8,084 nucleotides of DNA. Origin: Desulfuromusa sp. (GTDB taxonomy: Bacteria; Desulfobacterota; Desulfuromonadia; Desulfuromonadales; Geopsychrobacteraceae). Numbering within the stretch: the first letter of the stretch is position 1; each line of letters begins with the position of its first letter. Under the pieces are notes generated by a model. It saw only the letters and a program-made list of their open reading frames with translations, was not told the origin of the DNA and did not search any database. Made by a program: the position numbers and the translations under genes. The stretch is from assembly GCA_029934095.1 (NCBI GenBank), contig JAOZMV010000056.1, positions 1 through 8,084 on the forward strand, in the 5' to 3' direction. Shown here piece by piece: positions 1 to 5,627 of the stretch.

Positions 1-102
1 AGCATGAAACTTACATCCCAATTCCAGCGCATAGCGGATAACGCGAGAAGAGTCCTTACTAAGATCTCTTGCAACAAGAATATTTTTAATTTTGATACTC
101 AT
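1..102 (-). CDS. Universal stress protein (UspA-like), N-terminal 34 residues only
   Basis: The first 34 codons of a gene that continues beyond base 1 of the window. The translation begins MSIKIKNILVARDLSKDSS and continues through VIRYALELGC. This matches the opening of Usp-domain proteins: a hydrophobic first beta strand (NILVA), an acidic residue and a DLS segment, then the first helix with an S..xxYALEL pattern. The start is supported by a strong GGAGGT Shine-Dalgarno sequence at 107-112, only 4 bases from the ATG. The gene follows the TRAP permease by 100 bp on the same strand, with no obvious promoter of its own, so co-transcription is likely. Usp-type proteins are known partners of some TRAP systems (TeaD with TeaABC in Halomonas). 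A similar role here is inference. The ATP-binding G-x2-G-x9-G motif would lie outside the window, so nucleotide binding cannot be judged. Confidence 0.75.
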   Translation of the reverse strand, partial: MSIKIKNILVARDLSKDSSRVIRYALELGCKFHA

Positions 103-137
103 AGCGACCTCCTTTTTCCAGCAACTCATAAATCGAA

Positions 138-183
138 ACCACCTTCATCATTTAGAGCGTATCACTAAAAGAATGAAGGTGGT
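138..183 (-). repeat. Intercistronic hairpin between permease and stress-protein gene
   Basis: A perfect 11-bp inverted repeat, ACCACCTTCAT at 138-148 and ATGAAGGTGGT at 173-183, with a 24-base loop. It starts 20 bases after the permease stop and ends 36 bases before the Usp start codon. On the transcribed (minus) strand the bases following the stem are only loosely T-rich (TTTCGATTTATG), so it is a poor intrinsic terminator. It could be an mRNA 3'-end stabiliser, a processing site or an attenuator that sets the level of the downstream gene. The repeat itself is certain; the role is not known. Confidence 0.5.
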
Positions 184-202
184 ATTTCACCGATTAAATT
201 AT

Positions 203-2794
203 TTATGTGGCAACAGCCACAGGTTGTTGTTTCTTTCTTCTGCGCGATTGAACCAGCCAGATAAAAGCATAAAGACCGACTGCTGGAATATAGACTAATT
301 CTTTTGGAGGTCTATGGGCAGGGATCTGGATATTCAGGATTTCCTGATCAAAATCGACGCCCGCTTTTTCTGCAGCACTGGAGAACATAACATTTTCGAT
401 AAAGATCCGCCCCTCTTCATCACGAATTTCGAAACCGGCTCCAGCTAATTTTTCGACACCAGTCGTTTCTTCCCCGATCGTTAACATAATTGTCTTGGTA
501 AAAGGTTTCCCGCTTAACTTCTCGCCCTTAAGCGTCAACCTGAGCGAAGAGCCAGAATCCATATCATCAACCCAGCTGACAATATTAGCAGGAGATTCCT
601 GGTGCAGAGGTTCGTAAAACTTATCCCAGACGATCCCTGGTCGGAACAGCAGAAGTGCAACCAGCAGCAGTGCAGCCGTCTCCCATATCCGGCTTTTGAC
701 CAGAAAATAACCCTGTGTCCCGGCAGCAAAAGACAGCATAGCAAGGATTGCCGCAACAACGACAACAAGAAAGTCAAACCAATTAACTATTCCGATCATC
801 AGGATCTTTGTGTTGAAGATAAACATAAACGGCAGAACTGCGGTTCGAATATCGTAGATAAAACCTTGAATACCGGTCTTGATCGGATCACCCCCCGATA
901 TGCCGGCAGCGGCAAAGGCCGCCAGCCCAACCGGCGGAGTATCATCGGCAAGAATCCCAAAATAGAAGACGAACAGGTGAGCCGCAATCAACGGCACAAT
1001 CAGACCGTTCTGTGCTGCCAGATTGACAATAACCGGAGCCATCAGAGTTGACACCACAATATAGTTGGCCGTGGTCGGCAAACCCATACCGAGAATCAAA
1101 CTGATGATTGCGGTAAACAGCAGGATCAGCATCAGGTTACCACCGGAAATAAACTCAACAAATTCGGTCATAACCAGACCGATACCGGTCAAAGTTACAG
1201 TACCAACGATGATACCGGCAGCAGCCGTTGCGACACCGATCCCGATCATGTTCCGCGCACCGGAAACACTGCCGTGAATCAGATCGGCAAACCCGGTTTT
1301 GAAAGAGAATTCTTCGCCCTGTACTTTACGCAACAGACCTTTTATGGGTCGCTGAGACAGCAGGATCACAATCATCAGCACGGTTGCCCAAAAAGCAGAT
1401 AGTGCTGGAGATAACCGTTCCACAACCAGGCACCACATCAGCACCACAACTGGTAACAGGAAATAATAGCCGGCTTGTGCAGTTCGTCCGAGATGGGGAA
1501 GCTCCTTGATCTCAGTCGTTTGCTCCAGTTCTGGAACTTTACAGGCAACCCAAAGGAGGAATATATAGGCAACCGCCAGTAACACCGAAACGATATAGAT
1601 GGTCGCATCACCGGCAACCACTTTGATCCAGCCCAAGCCGTAGTAAGTCGCACCAGCGAGTATGATCAGAAAAAGGATAGTAAATACAAACGAGAGCATC
1701 CGCTGGGCAAGGGTTTTGGTAATCGTCTTTTTCATCCCTTCCAGACCCATTTTACAAGCTTCGAGATGGACGATATAGACCAGAGCAATGTAGGAGATAA
1801 TCGCCGGAAGAAAAGCATGCTTGATAACTTCAATATATGTTATTCCAACATATTCAACCATCAGGAAAGCTGCAGCACCCATGACCGGAGGCATCAACTG
1901 ACCATTGGTTGAACAGGCGACTTCAATCGCACCCGCTTTTTCGCGTGAGAAACCGACTTTCTTCATCAACGGAATTGTGAATGTTCCGGTAGTGACAACA
2001 TTGGCAATGGAAGAACCGGAAACCAGACCAGTTAAACCGGAAGAGACAACGGCAGCCTTAGCCGGGCCACCTTTTAAGTGCCCAAGAGCAGCAAAAGCGG
2101 TCCGGATAAAATAGTTACCAGCACCTCCCGCTTCCAGCATCGCACCGAACAGCACAAACATAAAAACCATGCCGGTCGAAACCCCCAGAGCCACGCCAAA
2201 GACACCTTCTGTTCCCAACCAGTAATGGGACATCCCTTTGACCAGGCTGGCTCCTTTGTGGGCAATCACATCGGGCATGAGCTGACCACCGAAGGTGTAG
2301 GTAATAAAGATGACAGCAACAATCATCAGTGGTGGTCCCAAAGCCCGACGGGTCGCTTCAAGTAACAGAATCAAACCAGCAACCGAAACAATCAGATCCA
2401 TCTGGGTTGGCAGGCCGGGACGATCCGCAAGTGCCGCATAAAAAATGTACAGATAAGACGCGCAGAATGCACCGACCAGCCCTAACACCCAATCCTGCAC
2501 CGGAATATACGTTTTAGGTGATTTTTTGAATGTCGGAAAGGCAGTAAAAGAGAGAAAAATTGCGAAAGCAAGGTGAATTGCCCGTGCTTCGGTATCATTA
2601 ATAACAAAGAAATTAAAAATAAACGGCAGCGGCGAAGCATACCAGAGTTGAAATATTGTCCAGATCAGCGGAACCGCAAACAAAACTTTTTTTGGAAAAG
2701 CGCCAGTCGGATTCCGGGCGCCGGATTCCGTCTCAGCAATCATCTCCTGAAGCTCATCGTCCGATTTTATAGTCGTTTCTTTTAATTCGGTCAT
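203..2794 (-). CDS. TRAP transporter fused permease (4TM/12TM, TAXI-associated, DUF3394-type C-terminus)
   Basis: The membrane component of a tripartite ATP-independent periplasmic (TRAP) transporter. It uses an ion gradient to import a substrate delivered by the TAXI binding protein encoded just upstream. The 863 residues are typical of fused DctQ-DctM permeases. After a hydrophilic N-terminus, residues 35-165 hold the small-subunit-like helices. The large DctM-like domain follows (about 195-690), with two related signature regions: GLVSGSSIANVVTTGTF near 256-272 and LGMGLPTTANYIV at 568-580. The segment FYFGILADDTPPVGLAAFA lies at 610-628. A last cluster of helices (about 672-718) is followed by a soluble part (about 722-830) and a final hydrophobic segment (about 833-848) with a basic RRRKK tail. 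This C-terminal layout fits DUF3394 of TAXI permeases. The part around 798-822 (IENVMFSSAAEKAGVDFDQ) looks like a PDZ fragment. The ATG is preceded by AAGGG at 8 bases. The substrate is unknown. Confidence 0.95.
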   Translation of the reverse strand: MTELKETTIKSDDELQEMIAETESGARNPTGAFPKKVLFAVPLIWTIFQLWYASPLPFIFNFFVINDTEARAIHLAFAIFLSFTAFPTFKKSPKTYIPVQDWVLGLVGAFCASYLYIFYAALADRPGLPTQMDLIVSVAGLILLLEATRRALGPPLMIVAVIFITYTFGGQLMPDVIAHKGASLVKGMSHYWLGTEGVFGVALGVSTGMVFMFVLFGAMLEAGGAGNYFIRTAFAALGHLKGGPAKAAVVSSGLTGLVSGSSIANVVTTGTFTIPLMKKVGFSREKAGAIEVACSTNGQLMPPVMGAAAFLMVEYVGITYIEVIKHAFLPAIISYIALVYIVHLEACKMGLEGMKKTITKTLAQRMLSFVFTILFLIILAGATYYGLGWIKVVAGDATIYIVSVLLAVAYIFLLWVACKVPELEQTTEIKELPHLGRTAQAGYYFLLPVVVLMWCLVVERLSPALSAFWATVLMIVILLSQRPIKGLLRKVQGEEFSFKTGFADLIHGSVSGARNMIGIGVATAAAGIIVGTVTLTGIGLVMTEFVEFISGGNLMLILLFTAIISLILGMGLPTTANYIVVSTLMAPVIVNLAAQNGLIVPLIAAHLFVFYFGILADDTPPVGLAAFAAAGISGGDPIKTGIQGFIYDIRTAVLPFMFIFNTKILMIGIVNWFDFLVVVVAAILAMLSFAAGTQGYFLVKSRIWETAALLLVALLLFRPGIVWDKFYEPLHQESPANIVSWVDDMDSGSSLRLTLKGEKLSGKPFTKTIMLTIGEETTGVEKLAGAGFEIRDEEGRIFIENVMFSSAAEKAGVDFDQEILNIQIPAHRPPKELVYIPAVGLYAFIWLVQSRRRKKQQPVAVAT

Positions 2795-2887
2795 GGCAAA
2801 AACCCTTCAGTATGACAAATTGAAATCGATACCGTTCGATAGACAAATTACAAAAGGTAATACACGCGCAATTAAATATTCGAGAAG

Positions 2888-2920
2888 AAAAAAAATGCAC
2901 CGTCAGAAACGGTGCATTTT
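2888..2920 (-). terminator. Rho-independent terminator between TAXI binding protein and permease
   Basis: A perfect 12-bp inverted repeat (2892-2903 with 2909-2920, core TGCACCGT/ACGGTGCA) around a 5-base loop. On the minus strand it is followed by an unbroken run of eight T (2895-2888), then CTTC. It begins about 21 bases after the binding-protein stop codon. This is a standard intrinsic terminator for the minus strand. Because the permease lies on the same strand about 95 bp further on, the terminator probably lets only part of the transcripts through, giving more binding protein than permease. The remaining 2795-2887 is AT-rich. It contains a short inverted repeat ATTAC-N5-GTAAT (2847-2861), and I saw no convincing sigma70 or sigma54 promoter. 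Confidence 0.85.
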
Positions 2921-2941
2921 CTTCAACAATTCAACGCGAGA

Positions 2942-3916
2942 TTACAACCAACCCATCTCTTTGTAATACTTGGCAGCACCATCATGCAATGGAGCGGAAA
3001 GACCATCTTGGATCATTTCAGATGGCTTCAAATGAGCAAATGCCGGATGAAGTTTTTTGAAATCTTCAAAGTTATCGAAAACTGCTTTGACAACATTGTA
3101 GATGACATCTTCGTCAACGTCAGACGAAGAAACAAAAGTCGCACCAACACCAAAGGTCTTGGTGTCGTCCGGGGTACCACGATACATGCCGCCAGGGATG
3201 GTAGCAGTACGGTAGTAATCTTTATCTGCAACCAGCTTGTCAATTGCAGGACCGTCAACGGTCACCAGAACAGAATCACAGGAGGTAGAGGCTTCTTTGA
3301 TCGAACCACTTGGGTGACCAACGGTAAAGACCATAGCGTCAATCTTATTGTCGCACAGGGCCTTGGATTGCTCAGAAGACTTCAGCTCAGAGGCGAGTTT
3401 GAAATCGTCCATAGTCATACCCACTGTGGCCATGGCAATTTCCATGGTGCCACGCTGGCCGGAACCAGGATTACCGATATTAACGCGCTTCCCTTTAAGA
3501 TCCATAAAGTTCTTGATACCGGAATCTTTACGGGCAACAACGGTGAAGGGCTCAGGGTGAATAGAGAAAACAGCGCGCAGACTCTTGTTGGGACCTTGTT
3601 TCTCGAATTTGCTGGTGCCGTAATAGGCATGGAACTGCCAATCAGACTGAGCAACGCCCATATCCAGCTCACCAGCTCTGATGGTGTTCAGGTTATAAAT
3701 AGAACCGCCGGTACTTTCGACCGAACAACGGATCCCATGCTCTTTTCTGGTTTTGTTAACCAGGCGGCAGATTGCACCACCAGTTGGATAGTAAACACCT
3801 GTAACACCACCGGTTCCGATGGTAACAAACTGGTTCTTGGCCGCTTCAGCCTGGCCAACAGGAACAACGCAGGCTGCAACAGCAAAAGCCAACAGGAACA
3901 TAAACATCTTTTTCAT
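2942..3916 (-). CDS. TAXI-family TRAP transporter solute-binding protein
   Basis: The extracytoplasmic substrate receptor that captures a small solute and hands it to the fused permease encoded downstream. The 324 residues are normal for the TAXI family. Residues 1-25 form a signal peptide: MKKM, a hydrophobic core, and a likely signal peptidase I site after AEA (23-25). The mature protein opens with the family hallmark, [20 protein letters not shown] (about 30-49), where the glycine-rich loop contributes to the ligand site. Further family features are the [24 protein letters not shown] region, and [18 protein letters not shown]. The last residues KYYKEMGWL are also typical of the family end. 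The gene has a strong ribosome-binding site, its own sigma54 promoter upstream and a terminator directly downstream, so it is probably the most strongly expressed gene of the module. TAXI ligands are often organic acids or glutamate-like compounds, but the ligand cannot be assigned here. Confidence 0.95.
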   Translation of the reverse strand: MKKMFMFLLAFAVAACVVPVGQAEAAKNQFVTIGTGGVTGVYYPTGGAICRLVNKTRKEHGIRCSVESTGGSIYNLNTIRAGELDMGVAQSDWQFHAYYGTSKFEKQGPNKSLRAVFSIHPEPFTVVARKDSGIKNFMDLKGKRVNIGNPGSGQRGTMEIAMATVGMTMDDFKLASELKSSEQSKALCDNKIDAMVFTVGHPSGSIKEASTSCDSVLVTVDGPAIDKLVADKDYYRTATIPGGMYRGTPDDTKTFGVGATFVSSSDVDEDVIYNVVKAVFDNFEDFKKLHPAFAHLKPSEMIQDGLSAPLHDGAAKYYKEMGWL

Positions 3917-3923
3917 TGGTACT

Positions 3924-3929
3924 CCTCCT
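3924..3929 (-). promoter_or_regulatory. Strong ribosome-binding site of the TAXI binding protein
   Basis: On the minus strand AGGAGG lies 7 bases before the ATG at 3916, close to the ideal sequence and spacing. It fixes the start codon and fits high-level translation of a periplasmic receptor. Confidence 0.85.
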
Positions 3930-4005
3930 CAAGAAAGAATAGTTTCCGTCCACCCAATGTGAACAGTTTTTAAGCTCATTAAAGCTTTACGCGATACCTA
4001 TTACT

Positions 4006-4021
4006 AGCAAGGAAGATACCA
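4006..4021 (-). promoter_or_regulatory. Sigma54 (-24/-12) promoter for the TAXI/TRAP genes
   Basis: The minus strand reads TGGTATCTTCCTTGCT. The invariant GG (4020-4019) and GC (4008-4007) are separated by exactly 10 bases, and the TTGCT of the -12 element is complete. The -24 element is TGGTAT rather than the consensus TGGCAC. Transcription would start near 3995, giving a leader of roughly 80 bases before the binding-protein ATG. The gene directly upstream encodes a sigma54 activator with an intact GAFTGA motif, which makes this assignment much stronger than the motif alone. A perfect palindrome GATAC-CA-GTATC (4015-4026) overlaps the -24 element. Confidence 0.75.
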
Positions 4022-4107
4022 GTATCGATAAAAAGTTTGAAATGATCACAAGTCATCAATTTATAATGCTGTTTTAAGTGTCCGAAAAAATCAGCAGCAA
4101 GGAACCG

Positions 4108-4210
4108 CTATAACCAAATCAAGGGGATAGTCTAAAAATATATAAATTAGTTTTATGCTTCAATAGGTTACAAATTATAACCAAAAGAGTGGCTATAATA
4201 AAAGTTATAG
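4108..4210 (-). promoter_or_regulatory. Candidate upstream activator (enhancer) sites for the response regulator
   Basis: This AT-rich stretch lies about 110-215 bases upstream of the predicted sigma54 start, the usual range for NtrC-type enhancers. It contains the 10-mer TATAACCAAA twice in the same orientation (4109-4118 and 4176-4185). The second copy forms the right arm of an inverted repeat GGTTA-N7-TAACC (4166-4182). A further inverted repeat, CTATAA-N6-TTATAG (4193-4210), sits only 4 bases after the regulator stop codon and resembles the same motif. The repeats are seen directly; binding by the neighbouring regulator is inference. The rest of the 298-bp gap (3917-4214) holds only the sigma54 promoter and the leader. 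No small open frame with a convincing ribosome-binding site was seen. Confidence 0.45.
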
Positions 4211-4214
4211 GTGT

Positions 4215-5627
4215 TCAGCCAGTATCCTGTTTTAATCGCTTACTCAATGCCGGTTGTGAGATTCCCAATAACCGCGCCGCGATACTCTGGTTTCCAGTAG
4301 AACGCTGCATCGCCTCATCAACCAGCAGATGTCCGGCCTGTTGCAAGGTTGGTAAACCCTCCAAGCGAGAAAAAGGGTTTTCTGCCGGGAGGGTTTGCTC
4401 AATATGAGAGGGATCAATCTGGCTATCAATCCGCTGCAGAAAACTCTTCATCGACAAAGTTTTCCCGTTATGCTGACTCACCGCATCATAGATCATCGCT
4501 TCGAGCTCGCGAACATTGCCTGGAAAAGCGTAGGTCGATAATAAAACCGGCAATTCTTTGGGTGGCGTCGGCTTCTTTTTTCCCAATTTAAGTGCTGCTT
4601 CAGCGAGAAAATGTTCCAGCAATAACGGCAGATCATCTTTACGCTCCCGCAAGGGGGGGAGGTGGACATGGTGTGAATAGAGGCGATAATAGAGATCGCG
4701 GCGAAACTCTCCTGCCGCCATCTTGGCATCGAGATCAGCGTGAGTCGCAACGACCACCCGGGCGCTCATCTGCTTGGGCTGATCGCTTCCGAGGGGATAA
4801 TATTCGCCGTTCTGCAACAAGCGCAACAGCTTGACCTGAGAGGCTGAACTTAAGTCACCAATTTCATCGAGAAACAGGGTTCCCCCCGCTGCTTTTTCAA
4901 TCATCCCTTTGCGCACATTATCTGCTCCGGTAAAAGCCCCGCGCACATGTCCGAACAGTGTATCGGCAAAAACATTGTCATCCAGTCCGGCGACGTTGAC
5001 GGTAACCAGCGCTCCACTGTTACCACTCAGGGTATGAATCGACTGAGCAACCAACTCTTTGCCAACGCCACTTTCACCCGTAATCAGGATCGGCTGGCTA
5101 CTTGGAGCAACCGCCTCCAGATATTGAAACCGGGCACGCATCGCCGGACTATTAGTGACAATAGGAGCAAACACCTCAGGGGCATCAATCTGGTCATGAA
5201 AAAAGTGGGTACGGATGGCACGATTTTCATATTCCAACTCAACCATCCGGATAGCACGTCGCACTCCATCAACCAGACGCTCCTCTTCGACAGTTTTGAC
5301 GAAATAGTCAAACGCCCCCGCACGCATACAGTTGACTGCCGTTTCCAGTTGGTTCATACCACTGAGGATAATCACCCGAATCTGTGGATACTCAGTGACA
5401 ATCTGCTCCAGCAACTCTTCACCAGAGTGTTGTGGCATAGTTAAATCAAGCAGGACCAACCCAATATCGTTCTGTTCCAGAACCGACATCACCTCGCGGC
5501 TGTCCTGACATTGCAGCAGGTTAGTAATCCCTCCAGGACCTTCAAGAGTTAAACTCAAGCTCCGTAACCAGGGGAGTTCATCATCAACCAGCAACACTCC
5601 AAAGGGAGGATATAGTTTTTTCTCCAT
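4215..5627 (-). CDS. Sigma54-dependent response regulator, NtrC/DctD type
   Basis: A cytoplasmic transcription activator of 470 residues with the complete three-domain NtrC layout. The receiver domain (about 8-125) has the acidic pair D15/D16, the phosphate-accepting D61 in LLDLTMP, S89 and K111. The AAA+ domain (about 155-390) has Walker A GESGVGKE at 184-191, the sigma54-contacting GAFTGA at 230-235, and Walker B LFLDE at 251-255. Arginines in the RRDLYYRL and LPPLRERKDDLP segments are where the family has its sensor and finger residues. The C-terminus (about 430-470) is a Fis-type helix-turn-helix (NQSIAARLLGISQPALSKRL). All residues needed for phosphorylation-controlled ATP hydrolysis and open-complex formation are present. 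The start overlaps the kinase stop by one base (TAATG), with GAGGAGCAGGAA immediately before it, so the two are translationally coupled. The most likely target is the sigma54 promoter just downstream of this gene. Confidence 0.95.
   Translation of the reverse strand: MEKKLYPPFGVLLVDDELPWLRSLSLTLEGPGGITNLLQCQDSREVMSVLEQNDIGLVLLDLTMPQHSGEELLEQIVTEYPQIRVIILSGMNQLETAVNCMRAGAFDYFVKTVEEERLVDGVRRAIRMVELEYENRAIRTHFFHDQIDAPEVFAPIVTNSPAMRARFQYLEAVAPSSQPILITGESGVGKELVAQSIHTLSGNSGALVTVNVAGLDDNVFADTLFGHVRGAFTGADNVRKGMIEKAAGGTLFLDEIGDLSSASQVKLLRLLQNGEYYPLGSDQPKQMSARVVVATHADLDAKMAAGEFRRDLYYRLYSHHVHLPPLRERKDDLPLLLEHFLAEAALKLGKKKPTPPKELPVLLSTYAFPGNVRELEAMIYDAVSQHNGKTLSMKSFLQRIDSQIDPSHIEQTLPAENPFSRLEGLPTLQQAGHLLVDEAMQRSTGNQSIAARLLGISQPALSKRLKQDTG

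Noticed and set aside
602..1051. 149-codon plus-strand open frame opposite the permease
   Set aside because: Low-complexity polar sequence that mirrors membrane-protein codons; no independent support.
2847..2861. Inverted repeat ATTAC-N5-GTAAT before the permease as an operator
   Set aside because: Only 5-bp AT-rich arms in an AT-rich gap; too short to separate from chance, and no promoter was seen next to it.
3871..3916. Lipoprotein signal (VAAC, residues 13-16) in the TAXI protein
   Set aside because: The cysteine lies in a lipobox-like context, but the hydrophobic stretch continues and a good signal peptidase I site (AEA, 23-25) follows, as usual for this family. Not excluded, only less likely.
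2912..3973. 353-codon open frame on the plus strand opposite the TAXI gene
   Set aside because: It is antisense to a clearly recognisable TAXI protein, has no family resemblance or ribosome-binding site, and runs straight through the terminator hairpin. Its length reflects the codon use of the real gene.
3984..3998. Second sigma54-like site on the minus strand (GG, then GC)
   Set aside because: The spacing is 11 rather than 10 bases and the -12 element lacks TTGC; the site at 4006-4021 is much better.
4947..5444. 165-codon plus-strand open frame opposite the response regulator
   Set aside because: Antisense to the receiver and AAA+ coding region, with no recognisable protein features.
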